Source: Saprospiraceae bacterium (GTDB lineage Bacteria > Bacteroidota > Bacteroidia > Chitinophagales > Saprospiraceae). Taken from it: 64,000 bases of DNA. The notes under the pieces are model-generated. The model was not told the origin of the DNA. It ran no database searches and was given only the letters and a program-made list of their open reading frames with translations. The translations under genes were made by a program, and so were the position numbers. Numbering within the stretch: position 1 is the stretch's first letter; every line of letters begins with the position of its first letter. The stretch spans positions 1-64,000 of the forward strand of contig JAHCHX010000001.1 of the NCBI GenBank assembly GCA_026129545.1. Direction: 5' to 3'. Shown here in pieces: positions 14,902 through 23,939 of the stretch.

Positions 14902-17900
14902 ATGTACGGTTGGTACAAGAAGCCCCAACGCAAACCTCTCAATCCGAACCAAGGCATTCGCATCAACGCCCGCGCCGCCGGCAGCACTTGGTGGGGCAAG
15001 CAGTGGCTCGAAGCCTTCAACAACATCAGCGATGCCAACCGCCTCCCGCGCGGGCGCGCCTACGCGGGCAACGGCTCGGTGCTCGACATTCGTTTTTCGG
15101 GCAACAAAATAGCCGCAGAAGTGCAGGGCAGTCGGTACCACCCTTACGAAATCAACATCGCCATCCCCGCCTTCTCGGAAAAAGAAAAACAAGCCGTCGC
15201 CCAACTTGTCAGCGAAAACCCCGACCTGCTCTCCCGCCTGCTCAACCGCGAACTGCCGCCCGAACTGAACGATGCCTGCGCCAGAGAAGGCGTCCAGATT
15301 TTCCCCCGCCGCTGGGGCGACCTCAAGGCCTCCTGCTCCTGCCCCGACTGGGCCATGCCGTGCAAGCACCTCGCCGCCATCATCTACGTCGTCGCCAACG
15401 AGATAGACAAAAACCCCTTCCTCGTCTTCGATTTGCACCAATTCGACCTGCTCGCAGCCCTTGAAAAAGCAGGCTTTTCCGCGCAACAAACCCGCCAAAT
15501 CGCTGCCACACCACTCGCGTCGCTGCGCACCCCCCTCTCCACCGGAAAAGGGCCGGGACACACTCCCCTCTCCCTTGGAAAGGGGCTGGGGGAGAGGCTC
15601 GATTCGCTCGACTTTTCCACCATCCCCGACTGCCGCGACGCGCTGCTCACCATTTTGGCCGACAAACCCGCCTTTTACCCCGATGGCGATTTCAAAACCA
15701 TTTTGAAAAAAATGTACGCCGGCGTGGCAAAATTTGTCGGAAAAGAACTGGCCGCCGAACTCCCCTCTCCAAATGGAGAGGGACCGGGGGTGAGGCCCGA
15801 AATAGTTGCCCTCATGCTCGACCCCGACGGGCAGTTTCAAGGCTGCTTCGTCGGCGACGACGAGGGAAACAACCTGCTCGAAACGGCTGATTTGCAGGAA
15901 CTCATTGCGTGGCTCACCAATGTTCCTGCGGGTCGCTTGGCTGCTTTGCCCGACGAACTGCGCGGCGCGTGGCTCACTTGGCGCTTCGCAGAAAGCCTCG
16001 CCCGCCACGGTGCTTTTGTGCCGCAATTGCTCGCCGCCGACGACGGCAGTTTGCTCGTGCGCTGGCTGCCCGCTCTGCTCAACGAGGCCGTGCGCGATAC
16101 TTTTCAAAAAGTGACCGCGCTGTTGCCGCCGGGTCTGTTGCTCTACGAAATCGGCGACAACTTGGCCGAGCCTGCGGAAGCCGACTATCCGCAGGCGTTG
16201 CTCTCTGTTTTTCTCAATCACTACGTCCAGCAGGGCAACGGGCTGGATTACAAAGATTTGACAACGCCTGTCGGTCGCCTGTTTTTCACGGGCGAGGCAG
16301 TCAAATTTGAAAAATTCGAGACCCGCGAATACCCGGCGGTCATGGCCTTGTGGCTCAACCGTTTTTTTATTTCGGAAAAAAACACCGTGCCGGTGCTGGC
16401 GGTGGAAGAAGGCGCGGCGGGCGATTTCGAGGTGAGCGTGGCAGTGGAGGACAAAACCCGCCCGCTCGAAGCGCCCGTGTCGTTGAGCGAGATTTTTGTC
16501 AAAAAAGAATTTGCCGAAACGCGGCTCGACCTGCTGCGCGACCTTTCCACGCTGGCCGAGTTTTTCCCCGCCCTGCGGCAGTTGCTGGCCGACAAAGGGA
16601 GAAAGCCCCTGCGCTTCGATGCCCGCGTGTTCGCCGATGTGTTGTTCAAAACGCTGCCCGTCATCAACCTGTTCGGCATTCGGATGCTGTTGCCAAAAGC
16701 GTTGTCGCGCATCATTCGCCCGCAGTTGAGTTTGCGTTTGGAAAAAGGCGTGGGGCAGGTGTTGAACAATTCGCCCATCAGCCTGAAAAATATGCTGGCC
16801 TACCAATGGCAAGTCGCCATCGGCGAGCAAGACCTGACGGCGGCTGAATTTTTGGCAATGCTCGAGCGCTATGCCGGTTTGGTCAAAATCCGCGACGAGT
16901 ACGTTTATTTTGATGAAAAAGAAATGAAGGCGCTGGCCGAAAAGCTCGCCAAACCGCCCGCCCTTTCCGGCCCCGAACTGCTGCAAATCGCCCTCAGCGA
17001 GGAATATGAAGGCACGCGCATCAGCCTCTCACCCGAAATCCGCGCCCTGATGAACGAGTTGCTCGCCACCGATTTGATGCCGCTGCCCACAGGCTTGAAC
17101 GCCAACCTGCGCCCCTATCAGCATCGCGGCTACTCGTGGCTGCGCAAAAACGCTCGGCTCGGCTTCGGCAGCATCTTGGCCGACGACATGGGCCTGGGCA
17201 AAACCCTGCAAGTCATCGCCACGCTCTTGGGTTTGAAGGAAGAAGGACTGCTCACGCCCGAACACCGCGCCCTCGCCATCGTGCCTACCACGCTGCTCAC
17301 CAACTGGCAACGCGAAATCGCCCGCTTCGCGCCGGGGCTGACGACGGCGGTGTATCACGGGCCTTCGCGCTCGTTGAAGGCGACGGAAGAGGCCGATTTG
17401 GTGCTGACCTCTTACGGCGTGGCGCGTTCGGATTTGGCAAAATTGGAAAAAGAAAAATGGCTCGCGCTGGTAATAGATGAGGCGCAGAACATCAAAAACC
17501 CCGGCGCGGAGCAATCGAAAGCTGTGAAGAAAATCGCCGCGCCCGTGCGCATCGCCATGAGCGGCACCCCTGTGGAAAACCGCCTGAGCGAGTATTGGAG
17601 CGTGTTCGATTTCAGCAACAAGGGCTACCTCGGCTCGCCGGAGCGGTTCAAGACCAACTTCGCCATTCCCATCGAGGGCGAGCGCGACCAACGAGCAGTG
17701 CGGCGTTTCCGAAAAGTGACACAGCCCTTCGTGCTGCGTCGCCTGAAAACCGACAAGACGATTATCAGCGACCTGCCCGACAAGGTGGAGCAAAACCAGT
17801 TCTGCCAACTCATGCCCGAACAGGCCGCGCTCTACCAAAACGTAGTGGACGCGACGATGAAAAAAATCGAGAACAGCGAAGGCATCGAGCGGCGCGGGCT

Positions 17901-18507
17901 GGTGCTGTCGCTCATCATGGCACTCAAACAAATCTGCAACCACCCGGCGCAGTACCTGAAAAAAGGCAAGCCCGACCCTGCGCTTAGCGGCAAGTGTCCC
18001 TTGTTGCTGGATTTGGTGGAACAGTTGCTGGCAAACGACGAAAAGGCGCTGGTTTTTACGCAGTTCCGCGAGATGGGCGATTTGCTTGTCCCCATGTTGC
18101 AAGAGCGGTTCGGCTTTGTAACGCCTTTCCTGCACGGCGGTGTGAGTCGCGTCGCCCGCGACCGCATGGTGGAGGATTTTCAGACAAAACCGAGCCATCG
18201 CCTGCTGCTGCTCTCGCTCAAGGCAGGCGGCACGGGACTCAACCTCACCGCCGCCAGTCAGGTCATCCACTTCGACCTTTGGTGGAACCCCGCCGTGGAA
18301 GCGCAGGCCACCGACCGGGCATTCCGCATTGGTCAGCAGCGCAATGTGCTGGTGCACCGCTTCATCACTTCGGCGACGTTTGAGGAGAAAATTGACAAGA
18401 TGATTCAGCAGAAAAAAGAACTCGCCAACCTGACGGTGACGAGCGGCGAGACGTGGATAGGGGAATTGTCGGACAAGGAGTTGCGGGATTTGTTTCGGTT
18501 GGGGTGA
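14902..18507 (+). CDS. SWIM zinc-finger / SNF2-family DEAD-like helicase (HepA/RapA-like)
   Basis: A 1201-residue ATP-dependent DNA or RNA-polymerase remodelling motor. A SWIM zinc finger (CSCPDWAMPCKH, about 144-156) is followed by a long region with an SNF2-associated bacterial domain. The SNF2 ATPase core has ILADDMGLGKT (about 758), the DEAQ box (VIDEAQNIK, about 858) and SGTPVENRL, then a helicase C-terminal domain with FTQFREMGD, LKAGGTGLNL and QATDRAFRIGQ. The ATG at 14902 is preferred over TTG 14863. Two stretches (15531-15600 and 15761-15796) are palindromic intergenic-type repeats read in frame, adding proline/glycine-rich inserts. No nuclease or methylase gene lies beside it. Confidence 0.92.
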   Translation: MYGWYKKPQRKPLNPNQGIRINARAAGSTWWGKQWLEAFNNISDANRLPRGRAYAGNGSVLDIRFSGNKIAAEVQGSRYHPYEINIAIPAFSEKEKQAVAQLVSENPDLLSRLLNRELPPELNDACAREGVQIFPRRWGDLKASCSCPDWAMPCKHLAAIIYVVANEIDKNPFLVFDLHQFDLLAALEKAGFSAQQTRQIAATPLASLRTPLSTGKGPGHTPLSLGKGLGERLDSLDFSTIPDCRDALLTILADKPAFYPDGDFKTILKKMYAGVAKFVGKELAAELPSPNGEGPGVRPEIVALMLDPDGQFQGCFVGDDEGNNLLETADLQELIAWLTNVPAGRLAALPDELRGAWLTWRFAESLARHGAFVPQLLAADDGSLLVRWLPALLNEAVRDTFQKVTALLPPGLLLYEIGDNLAEPAEADYPQALLSVFLNHYVQQGNGLDYKDLTTPVGRLFFTGEAVKFEKFETREYPAVMALWLNRFFISEKNTVPVLAVEEGAAGDFEVSVAVEDKTRPLEAPVSLSEIFVKKEFAETRLDLLRDLSTLAEFFPALRQLLADKGRKPLRFDARVFADVLFKTLPVINLFGIRMLLPKALSRIIRPQLSLRLEKGVGQVLNNSPISLKNMLAYQWQVAIGEQDLTAAEFLAMLERYAGLVKIRDEYVYFDEKEMKALAEKLAKPPALSGPELLQIALSEEYEGTRISLSPEIRALMNELLATDLMPLPTGLNANLRPYQHRGYSWLRKNARLGFGSILADDMGLGKTLQVIATLLGLKEEGLLTPEHRALAIVPTTLLTNWQREIARFAPGLTTAVYHGPSRSLKATEEADLVLTSYGVARSDLAKLEKEKWLALVIDEAQNIKNPGAEQSKAVKKIAAPVRIAMSGTPVENRLSEYWSVFDFSNKGYLGSPERFKTNFAIPIEGERDQRAVRRFRKVTQPFVLRRLKTDKTIISDLPDKVEQNQFCQLMPEQAALYQNVVDATMKKIENSEGIERRGLVLSLIMALKQICNHPAQYLKKGKPDPALSGKCPLLLDLVEQLLANDEKALVFTQFREMGDLLVPMLQERFGFVTPFLHGGVSRVARDRMVEDFQTKPSHRLLLLSLKAGGTGLNLTAASQVIHFDLWWNPAVEAQATDRAFRIGQQRNVLVHRFITSATFEEKIDKMIQQKKELANLTVTSGETWIGELSDKELRDLFRLG
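15531..15600 (+). repeat. Two tandem palindromic repeats inside the SNF2 gene
   Basis: Unit one runs CCCCTCTCCACCGGAAAAGGG and unit two CCCCTCTCCCTTGGAAAGGGG followed by CTGGGGGAGAGG. They resemble the CCCTCTCC...GGAGAGGG...GGGGTGAGG interspersed hairpins of Bacteroidota intergenic DNA. Here they are translated as T-P-L-S-x-G-K-G-x-G in both units. Confidence 0.75.
15761..15796 (+). repeat. Third palindromic repeat inside the SNF2 gene
   Basis: CCCCTCTCCAAATGGAGAGG plus GACCGGGGGTGAGG is the full-length form of the same hairpin family seen at 15531-15600. Its first half is read in a different frame from the copies there, giving L-P-S-P-N-G-E-G-P-G-V-R without breaking the gene. Confidence 0.8.
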
Positions 18508-18523
18508 TGCGACATCTCAGGCA

Positions 18524-18740
18524 CTATGCTGTTTTCCCGATTTCGCTGAAAATGGGTTCCAGTACTTCTCCTCGGAATACACCCGTAGAGTGCGCTTTGT
18601 CCAGCCGGATTTTGCTGGCGAGGAAATCCAACGTCGGGCGACTTTTTTCCCGCTCCAAAGCACAGAGCAATGCGCCGCCTTTCAGGCATAAGTTAGGCTT
18701 TTTGCGGTATGGTGTCGTCGCTAATCGCAGAAGCCAATCC
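18524..18740 (-). pseudogene. Fragment of an AbiEii/AbiGii-type nucleotidyltransferase toxin gene
   Basis: On the minus strand one open frame without a start codon reads RLATTPYRKKPNLCLKGGAL, then LCALEREKSRPTLDFLASKI and a short tail ending EPIFSEIGKTA before a stop at 18524-18526. The order S/T-P-Y-R, L-K-G-G-A-L-L and R-P-T-x-D-F-L-A matches the N-terminal nucleotidyltransferase core of AbiEii toxins (LKGG; RPTxDIDFL). Here the key D-I-D has become D-F, and both the start and the bulk of the protein are missing. The upstream edge abuts the repeat cluster at 18752. It is probably the remnant of an abortive-infection or toxin-antitoxin locus. Confidence 0.6.
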
Positions 18741-18751
18741 CGCCCCCCTCA

Positions 18752-18973
18752 GGGCAAACGCATCAAAATAGCACAAACCTCGGAGAGGTCAAATGTTGGT
18801 AGAAACGCCCCATTTTCGCGGTGTGTACGACCCCAGCGGGTTCGAATATTGGTGACCTGTTTGCTGCGATAGACATTTGACCTCTCCGAGGTCGTGATAA
18901 TTATCACAAAAACACAACATTTCTACCAACATTTGACCTCTCCGAGGCCGGTTGTATTTTGATGCGTTTGCCC
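18752..18973. repeat. Composite palindromic repeat, inverted copy 2 plus a solo half
   Basis: The outer arms GGCAAACGCATCAAAATA and TATTTTGATGCGTTTGCC bracket the block. Inside, 18776-18893 is an inverted copy of the element at 768-885 (CCTCGGAGAGG, GACCCCAGCGGGTTC, CCTCTCCGAGG hairpins). The perfect palindrome GTGATAATTATCAC follows, then a third CCTCTCCGAGG half-unit whose right flank matches copy 1. No coding frame is conserved. Confidence 0.8.
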
Positions 18974-18991
18974 TGCCCGTCCCCCCTCCCA

Positions 18992-20077
18992 TCACCCCAT
19001 TTTCACCACCTGCGTGGGCGCGAGCATTTCGTTGCGCACGGCCACTTGACGCAGGGTGTTTTTAGCCACGGTGAGGAAGGCCTCTGCCACCGCGCTGTCG
19101 TTTTGCAGCACGGCGGGTGTGCCGATGTCGCCGCCCTCCCGAATGCTTTGCACCAGTGGAATCTGTCCCAGCAGCACCGACTGGCTCTCTTTTGCCAGTT
19201 TTTTGCCGCCGCCCTGACCAAAGATAAAGTACTTGTTGTCGGGCAATTCGGCGGGGGTGAACCAAGCCATGTTTTCCACCACGCCGAGGATAGGCACGTT
19301 GATTTGCGGCAGCAGGAACATATTCATCGCTTTGAGGGCATCCGCCAGCGCCACTTCTTGGGGGGTCGTCACCAGCACCACACCCGTGACGGGCACGGTC
19401 TGCACAAGGGTGAGCTGCACGTCGCCGGTGCCGGGCGGCAAATCCACGACGAGGAAGTCGAGTTCGTCCCAGAGGACATCGTTGAAAAATTGCTTGATGA
19501 TGGCCGCCAGTCGGGGGCCGCGCAACACCACCGCTTGGTCGGGTTCTATGATGTTGCCGATGCTGATGACGGGCATGCCGTAGGCATCGAGCGGGAGCAT
19601 TTTCATCGCGCCGGTCACTTCGCGCACCTTTGGGCGCAGATGGGTGAGCGCGAGCATGGTCGGGACGCTGGGGCCGTACACGTCGGCATCCATGAGGCCG
19701 ACGCGGGCGCCGAGTTTGTGGAGGCCGAGGGCGAGGTTGACGGCGACGGTGCTCTTGCCTACGCCGCCTTTGCCGGAGGCCACGGCGATGATGTTTTTGA
19801 TGTGGGGCACGATGCTGGTGCTTTCCTGACTGCCGGGGGTGCGGGCCACAAAATGCACGTTGACGTTGGCTTGTGGGTATGTGGCTGTGATGGCACCCAT
19901 GCAGGCAAAGTTCAACTCCGCTTTGCCCTGCATTTGCAGTGAGGGTACGACGAGTTTAAAATTGATGTTGTGCCCCTCTGTTTCGAGGTCTTGCACCATG
20001 CCGGCCGTTACGATGTCGCGGCCCGTCTGGGGGTCGCGCACTTGGCGGAGGGCGGCGAGGATGTTGTCTTTTTCCAT
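18992..20077 (-). CDS. Mrp/NBP35-type iron-sulfur cluster carrier ATPase
   Basis: A 361-residue P-loop protein (ApbC/Mrp family) proposed to deliver Fe-S clusters to apoproteins. An N-terminal MIP18/DUF59 domain (about 1-80, RDPQTGRDIVTAGMV) precedes the deviant Walker A SGKGGVGKST (101-110), switch DADVYGPSVP, and LVVDLPPGTGDVQL. The cluster-binding CxxC of most Mrp proteins (after VENM) is replaced by FTPAELPDNKY, a form I associate with Bacteroidota Mrp proteins; it leaves the ligand set unclear. It is transcribed away from the CoA-transferase gene, with about 120 bp between them. Confidence 0.93.
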   Translation of the reverse strand: MEKDNILAALRQVRDPQTGRDIVTAGMVQDLETEGHNINFKLVVPSLQMQGKAELNFACMGAITATYPQANVNVHFVARTPGSQESTSIVPHIKNIIAVASGKGGVGKSTVAVNLALGLHKLGARVGLMDADVYGPSVPTMLALTHLRPKVREVTGAMKMLPLDAYGMPVISIGNIIEPDQAVVLRGPRLAAIIKQFFNDVLWDELDFLVVDLPPGTGDVQLTLVQTVPVTGVVLVTTPQEVALADALKAMNMFLLPQINVPILGVVENMAWFTPAELPDNKYFIFGQGGGKKLAKESQSVLLGQIPLVQSIREGGDIGTPAVLQNDSAVAEAFLTVAKNTLRQVAVRNEMLAPTQVVKMG

Positions 20078-20199
20078 GTTTGAAAATTGCGCTCACCCAT
20101 GTATGGAGGTGAATGAATCGTTTTTTTCCCAAAAACGTGCTGGCACCAGTCAAGTCTTACGCTAGCTGGGGCGATGAGACACTATTGGGGTGTATTTGT

Positions 20200-21315
20200 T
20201 CACCGATGTAACTCAAACGCGATGGTTTTCACGCGCTTCGTGGCTATTCCTTCTTTTGTTTTTTCTTCCAAAATCATCGCCTGTGCTTCCGGCATTTCAA
20301 ATACTGATTTCATGTCGCGGATGCGGGCGGCTGGCACGCCGTTGGTTTTGAAAAGGAGCATTACTTCGTTCAAGGTTGTTTTTTCAAAAGTTTTTCTCAG
20401 TATGTCGTTTAGCCGCTCGCGGTTTTGCACACGGGCGGCATTTGTTTGAAAGTCGGGATTTTCCAATAGTTTTTCCAAACCCAGCACGGCGCAAAGTTGG
20501 CGAAACTGTCGCTCCGTGCCAACTGCCAGCAAAATCGGCTGCCCATCGGCGCAGGTGAAAACGTCGCCATAGGGCGCGATGTTGGGGTGTTGGGTGCCCA
20601 TGCGCTGTGGGATGTGGCTGGTCATCAGGTAATTGCTGGCCTGATTGGCGAGCGAGGCGAGGGCGGATTCGAGTAGCGAGGTGCTGACGGTGCTGCCTTC
20701 GCCGGTGCGCTCGCGGTGGAGCAAGGCCACCAAGATGGCCTCTTTGAGCTGGTGCGCGGCCAAGATGTCAATGAGCGCGACGGGCATTTTCACTGGCGGG
20801 CGCTGCGGCTCTCCATTCATGTGGAGAAACCCGGCTTCGGCTTGCAACACCACGTCGAAGGCAGGGCTTTCGTCCTCTGGGTCGGCAAAGGCGTTGATTT
20901 GGGCGTAGATGAGGCGTGGGTTTTGGCGGCGAAGGCTCTCGGCATCCACGCCCAGCCGACGCGCGGAGGAGGGCTTGAAATTGGAGATGACCACATCGGC
21001 TTGCGCGGCGTGTTGGAGGGCGATGGAAAGGTCGGCGCGAACGTTGAGGTCGAGCAAATGGTGTTTTTTGCCCCAATTGACGCTGGCGAAATAGGCTGAG
21101 ATTGGTGATGAGGGTGGTTCTGTGGGTAGTTTCCAGCCTCGCGTCACGTCGCCGTTGGTGGTTCGGTTCTCGATTTTGATGACCTCGGCGCCAAGCTCGG
21201 CGAAGAACATCCCGACTGCGGGGCCTGCCAACACGCTGGCGAACTCCACCACTTTGAGGCTGGCAAAGAAAGCGTGGAGCGAGTCAGTTGGGGTTGCTGT
21301 TCCAGGGTTCTTCAT
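20200..21315 (-). CDS. CaiB/BaiF family (family III) CoA-transferase
   Basis: A 371-residue family III CoA-transferase moving CoA between acyl groups; members include formyl-CoA and carnitine CoA-transferases. Hallmarks are VVEFASVLAGPAVGMFFAEL, GAEVIKIENRTTNGDVTR, the LDLNV and VVISNFKPS segments, and the substrate-binding loop near GVDAESL. The catalytic aspartate of the family sits in the segment around DVVLQAEAG. The true acyl substrate cannot be inferred. The start at 21315 overlaps the 3' end of the upstream gene (21284-21721) by 32 bp, so the two are co-transcribed and probably translationally coupled. Confidence 0.88.
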   Translation of the reverse strand: MKNPGTATPTDSLHAFFASLKVVEFASVLAGPAVGMFFAELGAEVIKIENRTTNGDVTRGWKLPTEPPSSPISAYFASVNWGKKHHLLDLNVRADLSIALQHAAQADVVISNFKPSSARRLGVDAESLRRQNPRLIYAQINAFADPEDESPAFDVVLQAEAGFLHMNGEPQRPPVKMPVALIDILAAHQLKEAILVALLHRERTGEGSTVSTSLLESALASLANQASNYLMTSHIPQRMGTQHPNIAPYGDVFTCADGQPILLAVGTERQFRQLCAVLGLEKLLENPDFQTNAARVQNRERLNDILRKTFEKTTLNEVMLLFKTNGVPAARIRDMKSVFEMPEAQAMILEEKTKEGIATKRVKTIAFELHR

Positions 21316-21721
21316 ACATTTCTTGTTCGTCGTTCAGTTCGGTGAGTGGAAGTGCCGACACCCGCGAGCAATGTTCCACCTTGTTGGTTTGGAGGTTGGC
21401 GATGCTGAACACGCCCTTGTGGATGTTCATCAGATAGACAAAGGTGATGAGTCGCTCCTCGATGATGCAGGTGCCGTGTATCATGTTGAATTCTTTTGCC
21501 TTGAACATCATGGGGTTCACCAGCGCCACGGCTTCTTTTTGAAACAGCTGCTTGCCTATTTCGCCCATCATGGTGAGAATGATGGGCAGCCGTGTTTTTT
21601 TGCTGAGTTCGAGAAATGCCGGCTCGGTGCCGAAGTGGTCGAAGAAGTAGTTGATGGCTTGGTCCCAATCATCGGGATGCAGGAGTTTTTCTTCCAATGT
21701 CGCTAACTTTGCTTGTGTCAT
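21284..21721 (-). CDS. Conserved-looking hypothetical protein
   Basis: A 145-residue soluble protein without signal peptide or membrane segment, not recognised. It is acidic at the C-terminus (ELNDEQEMYEEPWN) and has a mixed alpha/beta pattern around KTRLPIILTMMGEIGKQL and IIEERLITFVYLMNIHKGVFSI. The ATG at 21721 is chosen because the frame upstream (to 21757) has no homology-like content. It overlaps the CoA-transferase start by 32 bp, which suggests a shared operon and perhaps a shared pathway. Confidence 0.65.
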   Translation of the reverse strand: MTQAKLATLEEKLLHPDDWDQAINYFFDHFGTEPAFLELSKKTRLPIILTMMGEIGKQLFQKEAVALVNPMMFKAKEFNMIHGTCIIEERLITFVYLMNIHKGVFSIANLQTNKVEHCSRVSALPLTELNDEQEMYEEPWNSNPN

Positions 21722-21890
21722 GGTGCTTACTTTGGAGGGTGAAAAGAGGCACTTCACTTTGTCGAGTTTTCAGCATGGTTGAAAATTCAATCCATTCAAA
21801 ATCAAGAGTGTCAATCCTAGCCAAGAAATCTTGGCGAGTCATGGTAGAAAAAAACTGCGAGGTTGTTGCACCACATAATTCCTGCACGGC

Positions 21891-23459
21891 ATGAAAATCT
21901 TCAACACAGCACAAATCCGGGCTTGGGATGCTTTCACCATTGAGCACGAACCCATCGCCTCGCTCGAACTGATGAACCGCGCCGCCAAAGCGTTTGCCGA
22001 CTGGCTGATAGGGGAGTATCCCGATACACAACGCCCCATTGTCGTATTGGCGGGGACTGGCAACAATGGCGGCGACGGGGTGGCAGTGGCGAGGCTGCTG
22101 CACTGGCTCATGCGCGATGTAAAGGTATTTGTTTGTGACTTCAACGGGAAACCTTCCGACGACTTTCGGGCGCAATTAAAACTCATTCCAAAGGATATCG
22201 AGATTGTGTTTGTCAAGGCACCTGAACAGCTCCATCTCCTCGTTTTTCCCGAAAACGCGCTTTGGGTTGATGCGCTTTTTGGCTCTGGGCTTACTCGTCC
22301 TCTGGCGGGTGCGTGGGCGCAAGTGGTTGATTTCGTGAATGAGCTGCCTGTCGAGGTGGTTTCGATTGATGTGCCAAGCGGTTTGTTTGCCGACCGACAC
22401 ACGGAGGCGGGGGCTGTGGTGCGTGCCACGCGCACTTTTTCTTTTGAAACACCCAAACTCGCATTTTTTTTTCCCGAAAATGCCGAATACGTGGGCGAGT
22501 GGTCGTTTGGCGGCATTGGCCTTCATCCGACCTTCTGCTCCGACACAAAAACCCCCTTTCATTATCTGACGAAAAAGGACGCTGCCGTGCTGCTGCGGTC
22601 GCGTGCGAAATTCTCCCACAAAGGCACCTACGGCCACGCGCTGCTCGTGGCGGGGAGTTATGGCAAAATGGGGGCTGCTGTGTTGGCTGCCCGCGCTTGT
22701 CTGAGGGCTGGGGTAGGCTTGTTGAGCGTACACGCGCCGCGTTGTGGTTTTTTGGCTTTGCAGACCGCCGTGCCGGAAGCGATGTATAGCGCCGACGAGC
22801 GAGCGCGGGTTTGGACGACGGTGCCCGATTTGCGGCCCTACTCGGCGGTGTGTGTGGGCTGCGGCATCGGTCAGGCGGCCGAGACGGCTGCCGCGCTGGA
22901 ACAGTTGCTCAAAAAATCTTCCACCATGCAAGGTGGGGTAGGAGGGGGCTTGGTGCTTGATGCGGACGCGCTCAACCTGTTGGCGCAGCATCCTGATTGG
23001 TGGCGTCTTGTGCCGCGCAACGCCATCCTCACGCCACATCCAAAGGAGTTTGAAAGGCTTTTTGGAAAAACCAAGCACGATTTCGAGCGCAATGCCTTGC
23101 AACGCCAAAAGGCTGAAGAGCATGGTGTGTTTATCGTGCTGAAAGGGGCGCATACGGCCATAGCGTGTCCTGATGGCGCTTGTTGGTTCAACTCGACGGG
23201 CAACCCGGGCATGGCCACCGGGGGGGTAGGCGATGTGCTCGCGGGTATGCTGACGGGTTTGTTGGCGCAAGGATATTCGCCCCGCGATGCTGCGCTGCTG
23301 GGGGTTTGCTTGCATGGGCTGGCGGGTGATTGGGCCTCGAAGTCGCTGGGGCAAGAAGCCCTCATCGCGGGTGATTTGACGGACTATCTGGGCAGGGCAT
23401 GGATTGATATGCGCGATGAATTTGCGATGGTATCGCAAAGAGGGACTAAATTTGCCTAA
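21891..23459 (+). CDS. nnr: Bifunctional NAD(P)H-hydrate repair enzyme (epimerase/dehydratase)
   Basis: A 522-residue metabolite-repair enzyme. The N-terminal YjeF_N domain (about 1-220) epimerises the R and S forms of hydrated NAD(P)H and carries GTGNNGGDG (55-63) and VDALFGSGLTRPL. The C-terminal domain (about 230-515) dehydrates S-NAD(P)HX using ADP and carries HKGTYGHALLVAGSYGKMGA, LDADALNLL, LTPHPKEFERL and the ribokinase-like NSTGNPGMATGGVGDVLAG. The length and two-domain order match E. coli Nnr. The gene is divergent from the hypothetical at 21284-21721 and shares a 170-bp promoter region with it. Confidence 0.96.
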   Translation: MKIFNTAQIRAWDAFTIEHEPIASLELMNRAAKAFADWLIGEYPDTQRPIVVLAGTGNNGGDGVAVARLLHWLMRDVKVFVCDFNGKPSDDFRAQLKLIPKDIEIVFVKAPEQLHLLVFPENALWVDALFGSGLTRPLAGAWAQVVDFVNELPVEVVSIDVPSGLFADRHTEAGAVVRATRTFSFETPKLAFFFPENAEYVGEWSFGGIGLHPTFCSDTKTPFHYLTKKDAAVLLRSRAKFSHKGTYGHALLVAGSYGKMGAAVLAARACLRAGVGLLSVHAPRCGFLALQTAVPEAMYSADERARVWTTVPDLRPYSAVCVGCGIGQAAETAAALEQLLKKSSTMQGGVGGGLVLDADALNLLAQHPDWWRLVPRNAILTPHPKEFERLFGKTKHDFERNALQRQKAEEHGVFIVLKGAHTAIACPDGACWFNSTGNPGMATGGVGDVLAGMLTGLLAQGYSPRDAALLGVCLHGLAGDWASKSLGQEALIAGDLTDYLGRAWIDMRDEFAMVSQRGTKFA

Positions 23460-23595
23460 AATTCAAATTCACATGAACGACAATTTGGTAATCGTGGGGG
23501 TCAACGCGCCAAGAGTCCATCAAGCAATTATCACAAAGTTGATTTACGGCCTAACAAGTCTATTGAAATCACACACACGCAAGGGGCGAAAAAAG

Positions 23596-23763
23596 GAGAG
23601 TGTTCAGAAAAGTGTGTCAAACCATACCGGGTGTTTTCTTTTTACGCAATACACGCCGCGCTTAAAGGAATGTAAATTATTGAAAACCAAAACTCTGTGC
23701 CCTTCGTGCCTCTGTGTTTTCTTATCGTCTCCATTGGGATGACACAGTTTTCTGAACACTCTC
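23596..23763. mobile_element. 168-bp MITE-like element with ~23-bp terminal inverted repeats
   Basis: The left end GAGAGTGTTCAGAAAAGTGT and the right end, read on the other strand, GAGAGTGTTCAGAAAACTGT, agree except at one position and continue TGTCA. The interior has no transposase; its last third carries a CTGTGCC..CTCTGTGTTTT repeat found elsewhere in the window. Two further copies of the end sequence lie at 48119-48170. It interrupts a Uma2 gene. Confidence 0.75.
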
Positions 23764-23939
23764 GAAAAAAGATACCGAAAAATTATTGAGTCTCATGCGT
23801 GATTGTGATGTTCGGGAAGGCTTCATTTACGATTACAAACTGGGGAATGTGGCATGAATTCGATTTGGAAAAAGGAGCAATCACCGACAATCCCTCTTGG
23901 TGCGATGCCGTGGGCGCAGACCTGCAATCTTTTTTTTTC

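Noticed and set aside
18752..18973. CRISPR array
   Set aside because: The repeated units are palindromes in alternating orientation without uniform spacers, and no cas genes are present.
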